Assembly: GCF_001514265.1 (NCBI RefSeq)
Contig: NZ_KQ948991.1
Location: forward strand, 667,539-731,538
DNA: 64,000 bases
Direction of reading: 5' to 3'
Source: Streptomyces resistomycificus
GTDB taxonomy: Bacteria; Actinomycetota; Actinomycetes; Streptomycetales; Streptomycetaceae
A model generated the notes under the pieces. The model made no database searches, was not told where the DNA came from, and saw only the letters and a list, made by a program, of their open reading frames with translations. Of this stretch, positions 31,965 to 41,152 are shown piece after piece; position 1 is the stretch's first letter; each line of letters opens with the position of its first letter. Position numbers and translations under genes: made by a program.

Positions 31965-32507
31965 TCAGCGGACGGCCTCCAGGACCTCCGAGGCGCCCAG
32001 GGCCTCGGCGATCTCGGTGACCGCGTCCCGCGACAGGGCTTTCAGTTCCTTCTCGCTGACGCCGAGGTCGTCCAGGATCAGGATGTCGCCGACCGGGCCG
32101 TGCGGCACCAGCTCGCCGGAGCCGCCGCCCTCGGCTTCCTCCTCGTCGCCGTCGTCGTTGTCGTCCTCACCGTCCTCGGTGCCGTCGAGGTCGAGGGCGT
32201 CGAGGTCGGTCTCGTCGTCGTCGGGATCTCTGCCGAGCAGTTCGTCGGTGAGCAGGATCTCGCCGTACGAACTACGGGCGGCTGCGGCGGCGTCCGAGAC
32301 GTAGATGCGAGGGTCCTCCTCGCCGTCGATGCGGACGACGCCGAACCAGGCGTCCTCCTGCTCGATCAGCACGAGAACCGTGTCCTCGTCGGGGGAGGCT
32401 TCCCGGGCCAGGTCGGCCAGATCCGACAGGGTCTCCACATCGTCGAGCTCCGTGTCGCTCGCTTCCCACCCGTCTTCGGTGCGCGCGAGCAGTGCGGCGA
32501 AGTACAC
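31965..32507 (-). CDS. tRNA adenosine deaminase-associated protein
   Basis: 180 residues. N-terminal conserved domain (VYFAALLARTEDGWEASDTELDDVETLSDLADLAREA, then DTVLVLIEQEDAWFGVVRIDGEEDPRIYVSDAAAAARSSYGEILL). A strongly acidic linker follows (DDDETDLDALDLDGTEDGED onward), then a C-terminal helical end. This family sits beside tadA in actinobacteria; its role is not known to me. GTG 32507 with GGGAGAG about 6 bases before. Probably co-transcribed with tadA. Confidence 0.85.
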   Translation of the reverse strand: MYFAALLARTEDGWEASDTELDDVETLSDLADLAREASPDEDTVLVLIEQEDAWFGVVRIDGEEDPRIYVSDAAAAARSSYGEILLTDELLGRDPDDDETDLDALDLDGTEDGEDDNDDGDEEEAEGGGSGELVPHGPVGDILILDDLGVSEKELKALSRDAVTEIAEALGASEVLEAVR

Positions 32508-32841
32508 CGTGACTCTCCCACTGGTCCTAGGCGTGCCGGTTGGGGGTCCCCCCGGCGGAGGTTGCGGGCGGGGAGAGCTGTGCTCCGAGCCCCACCCACT
32601 CGGAATCGTGGCAGAAACAAGTCGCTCAGGGGACGTCTTCGGCTCCCTGTGTGTCCGGCTGCCGCCGATCTCATGGCAGCCGAGGGCCCGTCGAGGTCTC
32701 ACCAGCGCACTCGTTGCCGCCAACTGCGGATCGTACGCGGCTTTCCCGGGTGCCCACGCACAGCCACCCGAACAACGCGTGACGGCTCCGCGATCTTCCA
32801 ACTCGGCGGCCCCGTCGGCGTGTCCCGCCCTTACCGGGTTC
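32508..32841. other. 334-bp gap without a supported gene
   Basis: This gap lies between the tadA-partner start and the stop of the small basic protein gene. GC-rich hairpin-forming stretches are seen near 32552-32575, but no frame with both a ribosome-binding site and coding character. It presumably holds the promoter of the tadA unit. Confidence 0.4.
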
Positions 32842-33096
32842 TCACCAGCGGAACGTGCGCATGCGCATCGCGTGCCGCAGGCGGGCCGTCTTGGCGCGAC
32901 GGGGCTGGACGCGGTCGCGCAGTTCCCGGGCCTCGGCCAGGTCGCGCAGGAACTGCGCCCGGCGCCGCCGGCGCTCGGCGTCCGTCTCCGGCGGGTCCGA
33001 CGCGCCCGGCGTGTTGGGCCCTGCCCGGCGCGCTGTGTACGGCGTCCCCGGCTGTGCGCGCGGCGACGGATCCTTGCGGGTTTCCCGGTCAGGCAT
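32842..33096 (-). CDS. Small Arg-rich protein
   Basis: 84 residues: Pro-rich disordered N-terminus and a basic helical C-terminus (DAERRRRRAQFLRDLAEARELRDRVQ, ending RHAMRMRTFRW). ATG 33096. It is divergent from upp. Appears to be a conserved streptomycete protein, function unknown. Confidence 0.7.
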   Translation of the reverse strand: MPDRETRKDPSPRAQPGTPYTARRAGPNTPGASDPPETDAERRRRRAQFLRDLAEARELRDRVQPRRAKTARLRHAMRMRTFRW

Positions 33097-33258
33097 AGGT
33101 TCACCACCCCAGTCCGTCCCTCCCACCTTCCCTCCGACGGGCGGTTTGACGCCAGTGATCGGGTGGTGCGCCGGCCGGGGCCTTGCCTGCTCGGGTGGCC
33201 TCGGGCTTGCTCTGCCGCGGGGACGCCGGGCCCACCGGGCCCGGTTACTGTTGTGGAC

Positions 33259-33894
33259 ATGCGTCTCCACGTCGTCGACCACCCTCTGGTCGCCCACAAG
33301 CTCACCACGCTGCGCGACCAGCGCACCGACTCCGCGACCTTCCGCCGTCTCGCCGACGAGCTGGTCACCCTGCTCGCCTACGAGGCCACGCGTGACGTGC
33401 GCACCGAGCAGGTCGACATCAGGACGCCGGTCGCCTCGACCACGGGCGTCAAGCTCTCCCACCCCCGCCCGCTGGTGGTGCCGATCCTGCGCGCCGGCCT
33501 CGGCATGCTCGACGGCATGGTCCGGCTGCTGCCGACCGCCGAGGTGGGCTTCATGGGCATGGTGCGCGACGAGGAGACGCTCCAGGCGTCCACGTACGCG
33601 ACCCGCATGCCGGAGGACCTCTCCGGCCGTCAGGTGTACGTCCTCGACCCGATGCTCGCCACCGGCGGCACCCTGGTCGCGGCGATCCAGGAGCTGATCA
33701 AGCGCGGCGCCGACGACGTCACCGCCGTGGTCCTGCTCGCCGCTCCCGAGGGCGTCGAGGTCATGGAGCGCGACCTCGCGGGCACCCCGGTCACGGTCGT
33801 CACCGCCTCGGTCGACGAGCGCCTGAACGAGCACGGCTACATCGTGCCGGGCCTGGGCGACGCGGGGGACCGGATGTACGGGGCGGCCGAGTAG
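33259..33894 (+). CDS. upp: Uracil phosphoribosyltransferase
   Basis: 211 residues, the usual length. PRPP-binding motif VYVLDPMLATGGTLVAAI, uracil-binding C-terminus ERLNEHGYIVPGLGDAGDRMYG, and PILRAGLGMLDGM are all intact. It makes UMP from uracil and PRPP in pyrimidine salvage. ATG 33259. Confidence 0.96.
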   Translation: MRLHVVDHPLVAHKLTTLRDQRTDSATFRRLADELVTLLAYEATRDVRTEQVDIRTPVASTTGVKLSHPRPLVVPILRAGLGMLDGMVRLLPTAEVGFMGMVRDEETLQASTYATRMPEDLSGRQVYVLDPMLATGGTLVAAIQELIKRGADDVTAVVLLAAPEGVEVMERDLAGTPVTVVTASVDERLNEHGYIVPGLGDAGDRMYGAAE

Positions 33895-33907
33895 GCGCGA
33901 GGAAGCC

Positions 33908-33936
33908 GTCGTACGAGGACGCTCTCCTCGTACGAC
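33908..33936. terminator. Bidirectional terminator between upp and the LytR_C gene
   Basis: Perfect 12-bp stem GTCGTACGAGGA/TCCTCGTACGAC with a 5-base loop, between two convergent genes. Confidence 0.85.
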
Positions 33937-33976
33937 TCCTTGTGTTCGTTTCCCGTGCGGGTCCTCGTACGGGAGC

Positions 33977-34627
33977 TCAGCAGCTCTTCTTCGACGAGGT
34001 GGACGCCGGCTGAGGCGAGGCCAGTGCGGCCAGCGCCCGGTCGGCGGTCGCCTTGGCGGTGAGGTTCTTGAAGCCGGTGCCGATGATCAGGTCGACGGCG
34101 TCGCCCTCGCGGGCGGCGTCGGTGCGGCGCTCGGCGCCGGCGAGCTGGGTGGCCAGCACGGGCAGCGAGGTGTCCAGGGAGGACGTCGGGCCCAGGAGCA
34201 TCCCGGTGCCCTTGACCTTCTTGTCGTACTCCTTGGTCGCGTTGCCCACGTCACCGATCTTGAAGCCGCGCTTCTTCAGCTCGTCCGCGGTCTTCTTGGC
34301 GAGGCCGCTGCGGGCCGTCGCGTTGAACACGTTGACCGTGATCCGGGCGGGTTTCACCGGGGTACCGGCAGGGGCGGACGCGGACGGCGACGGGGTCGCC
34401 CGGGTGGCGCAGTCCGCCTTGGGACCGGCGGCCGTGGCCTTCTTGCCGCCGCCCGTGAAGACGTCGATGAGCTGCAGGGTGCCCCAGCCGATCAGGCCCA
34501 GGACGGCGACCGAGGCCACCAGCCCGACCGCGAGCCTGCCGCGCCGCCGGGGGCGGCGCATGCGGGGGTACTTGTCTCCCTTGATCCGGTACTGGCCGCC
34601 CATGCCCGGGGGAGTCAGCATGCTCAT
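33977..34627 (-). CDS. LytR_C domain membrane protein
   Basis: 216 residues. Basic cytoplasmic N-terminus, one TM helix (LAVGLVASVAVLGLIGWGTLQL), a Ser/Pro linker and an extracytoplasmic LytR C-terminal-type domain (ITVNVFNATARSGLAKKTADELKKRGF, then VDLIIGTGF). The catalytic LCP domain is missing, as in many stand-alone LytR_C proteins. It probably acts in cell-wall assembly. No clear Shine-Dalgarno; ATG 34621 is an alternative start. Confidence 0.85.
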   Translation of the reverse strand: MSMLTPPGMGGQYRIKGDKYPRMRRPRRRGRLAVGLVASVAVLGLIGWGTLQLIDVFTGGGKKATAAGPKADCATRATPSPSASAPAGTPVKPARITVNVFNATARSGLAKKTADELKKRGFKIGDVGNATKEYDKKVKGTGMLLGPTSSLDTSLPVLATQLAGAERRTDAAREGDAVDLIIGTGFKNLTAKATADRALAALASPQPASTSSKKSC

Positions 34628-34736
34628 GAGCGCAGCGTAGTGCGCCCGGGCGACGATGCCTACTAGATGATCATTGGACGCGGTACAGGAGAACCCAAAA
34701 GGTCCAACCCGGACCGGGGCAGGGCCGAAAGGGGTC

Positions 34737-35033
34737 CTACTCCAGCTCGAGGACGCGCGCGTGCAGCACCTGGCGCTGCTGGAGCGCGGCGCGGACCGCG
34801 CGGTGCAGTCCGTCCTCCAGGTACAGGTCGCCCTGCCACTTCACGACGTGCGCGAAGAGGTCGCCGTAGAACGTGGAGTCCTCGGCGAGCAGGGTTTCCA
34901 GGTCGAGCTGGCCCTTGGTCGTCACGAGCTGATCGAGGCGGACCGGGCGCGGCGCGACATCCGCCCACTGCCGGGTGCTTTCCCGGCCGTGGTCGGGGTA
35001 CGGCCGGCCGTTTCCGATGCGCTTGAAGATCAC
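34737..35033 (-). CDS. Conserved small actinobacterial protein
   Basis: 98 residues beginning MIFKRIGNGRPYPDHGRES and ending RAALQQRQVLHARVLELE. It contains the core TFYGDLFAHVVKWQGDLYLEDGLHRAVRAAL. Homologues are sometimes labelled VapB-like antitoxins, but no toxin gene is adjacent, so that name is not supported here. It is divergent from the HerA-like gene. Confidence 0.7.
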   Translation of the reverse strand: MIFKRIGNGRPYPDHGRESTRQWADVAPRPVRLDQLVTTKGQLDLETLLAEDSTFYGDLFAHVVKWQGDLYLEDGLHRAVRAALQQRQVLHARVLELE

Positions 35034-35137
35034 ACGGAAAGCCTACCGGTCAAGACCTTCCGGGCGCAGCCATGACGACGGAGTGCGAGGCTGGAAAAGA
35101 CGCCACAAACCGGGGCAATCGGGAACAGGTGCCTGAG

Positions 35138-36817
35138 ATGAGTGACAGCGAGACCATGCCGTCGGCCGCCGCTCCCGAGGCGCCGGGGAGTGCGCCCGCG
35201 CTGCCCGAGGAGGCCCTGAAGATCGCTTCCGGGTACGCGTTCACCGGCCCCGCGCTCGATCTGGGCGCCCTGCTCTGGGACGGGGCGTGTCTGCCGGACG
35301 CCCAGATCCGAATCCCGCTGCCGATGCTCAACCGGCACGGCCTCGTCGCGGGCGCCACCGGCACCGGCAAGACCAAGACGCTCCAGCTGATCGCCGAGCA
35401 GCTGTCGGCGCAGGGTGTGCCTGTGTTCCTCGCCGACATCAAGGGCGACGTCTGTGGAATCTCGGCGCCTGGCCGGCCGAACGACAAGGTCCGCTCCCGC
35501 GCCCTGGAGGTGCACCAGCGGTGGACGGCGACCGGCTTCCCCGCCGAGTTCTACGCCCTGGGCGGCCTCGGTCACGGCATCCCCGTGCGGGCCACCGTCA
35601 CCAGCTTCGGCCCGGTGCTGCTGGCCAAGGTGCTCCAGCTCAACCGGACCCAGGAGCAGTCGCTCGGCCTGATCTTCCACTACGCCGACCAGAAGGGCCT
35701 GGACCTGGTCGACCTCAAGGACCTGCGGGCCGTGGTCGCCTTCCTGACCTCCGACGAGGGCAGGCCCGAGCTGAAGAACATCGGCGGGCTGTCCACCGCC
35801 ACGGCCGGGGTGATCCTCCGGTCCCTGGCGGCCTTCGAGGCGCAGGGCATGGCCGACTTCTTCGGGGAGCCGGAGTTCGACACGGCCGAGTTCCTGCGGA
35901 CGGCCGAGGACGGCCGCGGGACGGTGTCGGTCCTCGAACTGCCCGCGGTCCAGGACAAGCCGCAGCTGTTCTCGACCTTCCTGATGTGGCTGCTGGCCGA
36001 CCTGTTCCACGATCTCCCGGAGGTCGGCGACGCCGACCGGCCGAAGCTGGTCTTCTTCTTCGACGAGGCGCACCTGCTGTTCCACGACGCCTCGAAGGCG
36101 TTCCTGGACTCGATCACGCAGACCGTCCGGCTCATTCGCTCGAAAGGGGTCGGTGTCTTCTTCGTGACCCAGACACCGAAGGACGTACCCGCCGAGGTCC
36201 TCGCCCAGCTCGGCAACCGCGTCCAGCACGCGCTGCGCGCCTTCACCCCGGACGACCAGAAGGCGCTGAAGGCGACGGTGAAGACCTTCCCCGACTCCTC
36301 GTACGACCTGGAGGAGCTCCTCACCGGGCTGGGCACGGGGGAGGCCGTGGTGACGGTGCTGAGCGAGCGGGGCGCCCCGACCCCGGTCGCCGCGACCCGG
36401 CTGCGCGCGCCCGAGTCGCTCATGGGCCCGGTCGAGGCGGCGGCCCTGGACCGGGCCGTCACGGCGTCGCCGCTGTACGCGCGCTATGCACAGGCTGTGG
36501 ACCGCGAGTCGGCCTACGAGAGGCTGGCGGCGGCGCGGCCCTCCACCGGCGCCAAGGGGCCGGACGAGATGCGGGCCGAGCCGAAGAAGCCGGAGGGCAG
36601 GTCCGAGGCCGCGCCCCAGTCCAAGGCCAAGTCCAGGGCCAGGTCCGAGTCCGAGGCCACGGACGAGTCCAAGGACGAGGCCGCCGGGGAGGACCGTTCG
36701 GTCGTCGAGCAGGTCGTCGGCAGCGGCATGTTCAAGTCCCTGGCCCGCTCGATCGGCACCCAGATCGGGCGGGAGATCACCCGTTCGGTCTTCGGGACGG
36801 CTCGGCGGAGGCGGTAG
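35138..36817 (+). CDS. HerA-like DNA-dependent ATPase (DUF853)
   Basis: 559 residues from ATG 35138 (an in-frame start at 35072 is possible). Walker A GATGTGKT at about 72-79, Walker B LVFFFDEAHLLF at about 306, and FVTQTPKDVPAEVLAQLGNRVQHALRAFTP are typical of the DUF853/HerA helicase-like family. The C-terminal 110 residues include a Lys/Ser/Glu-rich linker and a conserved end (LARSIGTQIGREITRSVFG). It may pump DNA or act in repair; the cellular role is not established. Confidence 0.85.
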   Translation: MSDSETMPSAAAPEAPGSAPALPEEALKIASGYAFTGPALDLGALLWDGACLPDAQIRIPLPMLNRHGLVAGATGTGKTKTLQLIAEQLSAQGVPVFLADIKGDVCGISAPGRPNDKVRSRALEVHQRWTATGFPAEFYALGGLGHGIPVRATVTSFGPVLLAKVLQLNRTQEQSLGLIFHYADQKGLDLVDLKDLRAVVAFLTSDEGRPELKNIGGLSTATAGVILRSLAAFEAQGMADFFGEPEFDTAEFLRTAEDGRGTVSVLELPAVQDKPQLFSTFLMWLLADLFHDLPEVGDADRPKLVFFFDEAHLLFHDASKAFLDSITQTVRLIRSKGVGVFFVTQTPKDVPAEVLAQLGNRVQHALRAFTPDDQKALKATVKTFPDSSYDLEELLTGLGTGEAVVTVLSERGAPTPVAATRLRAPESLMGPVEAAALDRAVTASPLYARYAQAVDRESAYERLAAARPSTGAKGPDEMRAEPKKPEGRSEAAPQSKAKSRARSESEATDESKDEAAGEDRSVVEQVVGSGMFKSLARSIGTQIGREITRSVFGTARRRR

Positions 36818-36847
36818 GCCTCGAAGGACTCCACCTCCGCCGGAGGG

Positions 36848-37015
36848 TCAGCGGCCCTGTTCCCTGGTGGGCTGCTGCGGCTTCGCTTCCTTGCCCTGAG
36901 GCACCTGAGGCACCTGAGGCACCTGCGGCACCTGGGGCATCTGCGTTTTCGGTGCGTTGCGTGCGGCCTCGGCGCGCAGGAGGGCGCGCATCACCGCGTA
37001 CGGGTCGATCGTCAT
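36848..37015 (-). CDS. Small protein with Gln-Val-Pro repeats
   Basis: 55 residues from ATG 37015: MTIDPYAVMRALLRAEAARN, then MPQVPQVPQVPQVPQGK and a polar tail. Four QVP units are encoded by 9-bp near-perfect DNA repeats. The N-terminal helix looks like a conserved docking segment. Coding use fits and the frame ends cleanly; function unknown. Confidence 0.6.
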   Translation of the reverse strand: MTIDPYAVMRALLRAEAARNAPKTQMPQVPQVPQVPQVPQGKEAKPQQPTREQGR

Positions 37016-37090
37016 GTCGGTGTTCCCTGTTCCTTGCGTTCGTGGTTCCTTGCGTCGTGCTGACGGACCGGAGGGCGAGGGCCGGTTCGG

Positions 37091-37432
37091 TCAGCAGCGC
37101 AGGACCACCGAGCGCAGGGCGCGCGGCACGGGAGGGGTGCGCGGCGGCACGGGAAGGGGCCGGGCGGCCGGGGCGGGTGCCGGGGCCGGGAAGGGCACGG
37201 GCCGCAGCGGGAGGGCGGGACGGCGGGTGCCCCGGGTCACCGGTCGCAGCACGGTGTCCAGGGCGTCGTACTCGAAGACCGCCGAGCCGCTCTCGGCCGC
37301 CACCACGGAGGTGGGAGACCCCTGGCCGCCCGCGTGCGCGCCGGGCACGGACAGGGCCAGCAGCAGGACGAGAACCCGCAGCCAGGCATGCCGACGGGCG
37401 AGGCCGAGGGCATGCGTCGCGGTGGTGCTCAC
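37091..37432 (-). CDS. Small secreted Pro-rich protein
   Basis: 113 residues. N-terminal signal peptide (HAWLRVLVLLLALSVPGAHAGG, likely cut after AHA), then a Pro/Ala-rich chain ending in VVLRC. GTG 37432. No enzyme motif. Probably an exported, disordered streptomycete protein. Confidence 0.6.
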   Translation of the reverse strand: MSTTATHALGLARRHAWLRVLVLLLALSVPGAHAGGQGSPTSVVAAESGSAVFEYDALDTVLRPVTRGTRRPALPLRPVPFPAPAPAPAARPLPVPPRTPPVPRALRSVVLRC

Positions 37433-37534
37433 GGGAGGTCATCTCCCCGCGCGACGCACGTCTTTCATCCCACCGGCGGCGAAAACCGCCCACTCGGCGT
37501 ACATCCCGGGCGGGCCGGACCACCCGGATGACGG

Positions 37535-38185
37535 CTACTGCTTCCCGGCCGACTTCGCGGTCTTCGCTGACTTCGCGGTCTTCGCGGACTTCGTGGTCTG
37601 CGCGGCCTTCGACGCCTTGGCCGCCGCCTTCATCTCCTGCTTGTGTGCCCGGACCTTGGTCAGCGACTCGGGGCCGGTGATGTCGGCGACCGAGCGGAAG
37701 GACTCCGGCTCGCCGTAGGCGCCCGCAGCCTCGCGCCAGCCGTCGGGCCGCACGCCCAGCTGCTTGCCGAGCAGGGCGAGGAAGATCTGGGCCTTCTGCT
37801 TGCCGAAGCCGGGCAGCTCCTCGAGGCGCCGCAGCAGCTCGCGCCCGTCGGCCACGCCCTTCCAGACGAGCTCGGCGTTCCCGTCGTAGTGCTCGACGAG
37901 GTACTGGCACAGCTGCTGGACGCGCTTGGCCATGGACCCCGGGTAGCGGTGCACGGCCGGCTTCTCCGACAGGAGGGCTCCGAAGGCCTCCGGGTCCTGG
38001 GCGGCGATCTCGTGGGCGTCCAGGTCGTCCGTGCCCATGCGGGCGGCGATGGTCGACGGGCCCTTGAACGCCCACTCCATCGGGACCTGCTGGTCCAGCA
38101 GCATCCCGACCAGCGCGGCGAGCGGGGAGCGGCCGAGGAGTGCGTCGGCCTCCGGGTCCTGGGCGAGGTGAAGAGTGACGTCCAT
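37535..38185 (-). CDS. HhH-GPD-type base-excision DNA repair protein
   Basis: 216 residues. Helix-hairpin-helix region LEELPGFGKQKAQIFLALLGKQLGV and the upstream helices (SPLAALVGMLLDQQVPMEWAFKGP) match HhH-GPD glycosylases. The catalytic Lys/Asp pair cannot be located with certainty. The C-terminal 40 residues are Lys/Ala-rich with repeated KSAKTA, perhaps a DNA-binding tail. ATG 38185 has a GGGGG site. Confidence 0.8.
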   Translation of the reverse strand: MDVTLHLAQDPEADALLGRSPLAALVGMLLDQQVPMEWAFKGPSTIAARMGTDDLDAHEIAAQDPEAFGALLSEKPAVHRYPGSMAKRVQQLCQYLVEHYDGNAELVWKGVADGRELLRRLEELPGFGKQKAQIFLALLGKQLGVRPDGWREAAGAYGEPESFRSVADITGPESLTKVRAHKQEMKAAAKASKAAQTTKSAKTAKSAKTAKSAGKQ

Positions 38186-38227
38186 GCCCCCGATCATGCC
38201 GCCTGGCGCGTCGGGCCGCTCCTCAGG

Positions 38228-38947
38228 TCAGGGCCGCCAGTACCCGAGCGCGTGGATCCGCTGCCTGGGCAGGCCGAGCTCCTTGCGGACGTACGCCGCC
38301 AGGGTCCGGGTGGTCGCCGTGTCGCAGGCGATCCAGACGTACGGCTCGGGGCAGGCCTCGAGCAGGTCCGGCAGGGCCGCCTTGACCTCGGCGACCAGGT
38401 GGGCGCCGGAGTCCCGCCGGGGCACGGGGCGTACGTCGTGCCGGGCGGGGTCGGTGCGGAAGGGGAGGCCGTCGTCGGTGGACTCGAACCAGACGGTCGC
38501 CGGGGCCGGGGCCAGCGCGTCGAGCAGGGAGTTGAGCGCGGGCAGCGAGGCCGGGTCGCCGATCGCGAAGACGTGTGAGGGGTCGGGTGTGGGCTGCTGG
38601 AAGTCGGTGCCGTGCACCGTCGCCTCGATGGTGTCGCCGGGCTTCGCCGTGCGCGCCCAGTCGCTGGCGCGGCCCTCGTGCAGGGCGAACTCCAGGGTGA
38701 AGGTGCCGGCCGCGGGGTCCGGGTCGACCAGGGTGTAGGCGCGCTGGTGTGGTCTGCCCGCGTTGTCGAACCAGAGCCTGACCCACATCGTCGGGTGGAC
38801 GCCGGTCGCCGCCAGCATGCCGCCGTCGGTGAGGTGGACCCGCCGGTAGTCCTCGGTGACGTCCTCCCCGCCGGTCACCGTGAACACGAAGTCCTTCGCA
38901 CGCAGCAGTCTGAGGACCGCGCCCTCCCAGCCGTGCCCCTGCCCCAT
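38228..38947 (-). CDS. Siderophore-interacting protein (FAD-dependent ferric-siderophore reductase)
   Basis: 239 residues from ATG 38947 (GTG 38980 is possible but almost touches the iron box). FAD-binding barrel with RAYTLVDPD and the NAD(P)H-binding-like half ending in WIACDTATTRTLAAYVRKELG and IHALGYWRP, the hallmark of the SIP/ViuB family. It releases iron from imported ferric siderophores in the cytoplasm. Divergent from the amidase gene, sharing the iron box at 38988-39006. Confidence 0.9.
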   Translation of the reverse strand: MGQGHGWEGAVLRLLRAKDFVFTVTGGEDVTEDYRRVHLTDGGMLAATGVHPTMWVRLWFDNAGRPHQRAYTLVDPDPAAGTFTLEFALHEGRASDWARTAKPGDTIEATVHGTDFQQPTPDPSHVFAIGDPASLPALNSLLDALAPAPATVWFESTDDGLPFRTDPARHDVRPVPRRDSGAHLVAEVKAALPDLLEACPEPYVWIACDTATTRTLAAYVRKELGLPRQRIHALGYWRP

Positions 38948-38987
38948 CGCGTCTTCACCCTTCGCGTACGATTCCAGCACGAATTAC

Positions 38988-39006
38988 TTAGGTGAGCCTA
39001 ACCTAA
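38988..39006. promoter_or_regulatory. Iron box (DmdR/IdeR operator)
   Basis: TTAGGTGAGCCTAACCTAA, a 19-bp palindrome matching the actinobacterial DmdR/IdeR/DtxR consensus TTAGGTTAGSCTAACCTAA at all but one or two positions. It is centred between the divergent SIP and amidase genes, so both are expected to be induced by iron starvation. Confidence 0.92.
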
Positions 39007-39025
39007 AGCACAGAGGGAGCACAGG

Positions 39026-41152
39026 GTGAGCAGCGAGGTCTACCGCGACGCCTGGGGGATCCCCCACCTCCGCGCCGGCAGCGCGCGGGAACTCGCCCGC
39101 GCCCAGGGCCGGGTGACCGCCCGCGACCGCGCCTGGCAGCTGGAGGTCGAGCGGCAACGGGCGCAGGGCACCTCGGCCGCCTTCCTCGGCGCCGACGCCG
39201 TGGCCTGGGACCGCTTCGCCAGACGCGCCCGCCTCGACGACACGGCCAGACGCTGCTTCACCGCCCTGGAGGGACGGGACCCGGAGACGGCGGACTGGGT
39301 GCGGGCGTACGTCGACGGTGTCAACGAGCAGCTCGCCTCCGCCGACGCCCCCGAGTTCGCCCGCGTCGGCCTCGCCCCCGGCCGCTGGCAGCCCTGGACG
39401 CCGCTGGGCGTCTGGCTCGCCACGCACATCCTCTTCGCCGGCTTCCCCGCCAAGCTCTGGCGCGAGCAGGCCGTACGGCATCTGGGCGCGGAGGCCGTCG
39501 GACTGTTCGCCACCGACGGCCCCGGCACCTCCGGCAGCAACGGCTGGCTGGTGAGCGGCGAGCGCACCACCACCGGCGCGGCGGTCATCGCGGGCGATCC
39601 GCACCGGTTCATCGAGGATCCCGGGGTCTACCAGCAGATCCACCTCTCCTGCCCCGAGTTCGACGTCGTCGGCCTCGCCGTCCCCGGCATCCCGGGCATC
39701 GCCCACTTCGCCCACACCGGCTCGGTCGCCTGGGCCATCACCAACGCCATGGCCGACTACCAGGACCTCTACCGCGAACGGCTGCGCCGCACCGGCGCCG
39801 GCGTCGAGGCCCTCGGCCCGGACGGCGTCTGGCACCGGGCCGCCCGGCACACGGAGACCGTGGAGGTGGCGGGAGAGGAGCCGGTCGAGGTCGAGGTCGT
39901 CGAGACGGCACGGGGGCCGGTGATCATCGGCGGTCCCGAGGGGATCCCGGAGGGCCTCGACGCCGGCGTTCTCGACGACGCCACCGGTCCGGCGGTGCCC
40001 GGTGAGCCGGGCGTCCCCCTCGCCGTCAGCCTGCGCTACCCGCCCCGCGTCACCGAGGACCTGGGCTTCAGCGCCCTGCTCCCCCTGCTGCGGGCCCGTT
40101 CGGTCGCCGACGTGGACCACGCCCTCGACCTGTGGGCCGAGCCGGTGAACGTGGTGCAGGCCGCCGACACCGAGGGCGGCCTGCTGCACCGGGTCGCGGG
40201 CCGGGTGCCGCTGCGCTCCGAGGCCAACCGCACCCGGCTGGTGCCCGCGTGGAGGCCCGGACACGAGTGGCGGGGCTGGCACGAGACGCCCCGCGCCGGC
40301 CTCACCGACGGCATCGCCGTGATGGCCAACCAGCGCGGCCCCGCCACCCCGCTCGGCGTCGAGTTCGCCCCGCCGCACCGCGCCGACCGCATCACCGCGC
40401 TGCTCGCCGGGAAGGACCGCTGGTCGCCCGCCGACATGCCGGTCATCCACATGGACACCCGGCTCGCCTCCGCCACACCGCTGCTCGACCACCTCGCGGC
40501 GCTGGACGACCTGACCCCCGAGGCCGCCCGGATCAGGGACGCCCTGCTGCGCTGGGACCGCCACATGAACGCCGACAGCGCGGAGGCGGCCCTGTTCGCG
40601 GCGGTGCGCGGCGCGGTCGTACGGCAGCTCGCGGCGCACCCGGCGTTCGCCGCGCTGACCACGCCGCCCGCGTACCCCGAGGTCTTCCTGCCGTGGCTCC
40701 ACCTCGTCCCACGGGTCGGCTTCGCCCTGGAACACCTGCTGCGGGCCGAGGAGTTGTATGGCATTGACCGCGCACAAGCCGTCCGGGCGGCCGTGGAGGA
40801 GGTGGCGGCCGCCGGGAACCCGTCCGCCACCTGGGGCGACACGCACCGGCTGTTCGCCTGGCGGGCGCTCCCCGACCCGTCCGAGCAGGGGCCGGGTCTG
40901 TCCGGCGACCACGACTGCGTGCTGTGCACCTCCGCCGTGCCCGGCTGGACCGACGTCAGCGCGCGTGGCCCGGCCGCCCGTTACGTGTGGGACCTGGCCC
41001 GCCGCGAGGACAGCCTCTGGGTGGTCCCGCTCGGCGCCGGTGGCGTCCCCGGCTCGCCCCACCACCGTGACCAGCTTCCCTTGTGGCTCGAGGGAGATCT
41101 CGTACCGGTCGTCACCGACTGGGCACTGATGAACAAGGAGACCGATGTCTGA
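39026..41152 (+). CDS. Penicillin acylase-family Ntn-hydrolase, iron-regulated
   Basis: 708 residues. N-terminal DAWGIPHLRAGSARELARAQGRVTARDRAWQLEV is the family opening. The expected autoprocessing and catalytic Ser is Ser171 in TSGSNGWLVSG, followed by GDPHRF and MADYQDLYRERL. There is no signal peptide, so it acts in the cytoplasm. Its place between an iron box and an IucB/DesC-like acetyltransferase gene suggests that it handles acyl groups on a hydroxamate siderophore or precursor, not penicillin. Similar amidase and reductase genes accompany desferrioxamine loci (desG/desH in the literature, from memory). Confidence 0.87.
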   Translation: MSSEVYRDAWGIPHLRAGSARELARAQGRVTARDRAWQLEVERQRAQGTSAAFLGADAVAWDRFARRARLDDTARRCFTALEGRDPETADWVRAYVDGVNEQLASADAPEFARVGLAPGRWQPWTPLGVWLATHILFAGFPAKLWREQAVRHLGAEAVGLFATDGPGTSGSNGWLVSGERTTTGAAVIAGDPHRFIEDPGVYQQIHLSCPEFDVVGLAVPGIPGIAHFAHTGSVAWAITNAMADYQDLYRERLRRTGAGVEALGPDGVWHRAARHTETVEVAGEEPVEVEVVETARGPVIIGGPEGIPEGLDAGVLDDATGPAVPGEPGVPLAVSLRYPPRVTEDLGFSALLPLLRARSVADVDHALDLWAEPVNVVQAADTEGGLLHRVAGRVPLRSEANRTRLVPAWRPGHEWRGWHETPRAGLTDGIAVMANQRGPATPLGVEFAPPHRADRITALLAGKDRWSPADMPVIHMDTRLASATPLLDHLAALDDLTPEAARIRDALLRWDRHMNADSAEAALFAAVRGAVVRQLAAHPAFAALTTPPAYPEVFLPWLHLVPRVGFALEHLLRAEELYGIDRAQAVRAAVEEVAAAGNPSATWGDTHRLFAWRALPDPSEQGPGLSGDHDCVLCTSAVPGWTDVSARGPAARYVWDLARREDSLWVVPLGAGGVPGSPHHRDQLPLWLEGDLVPVVTDWALMNKETDV

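Noticed and set aside
34737..35033. Type II toxin-antitoxin system (VapB-like label)
   Set aside because: No toxin-sized partner gene with a PIN domain is adjacent, so a toxin-antitoxin call is not supported.
39026..41152. Beta-lactam (penicillin) processing gene as part of an antibiotic cluster
   Set aside because: No signal peptide, no biosynthetic neighbours, and an iron box upstream; a siderophore-related role fits better.
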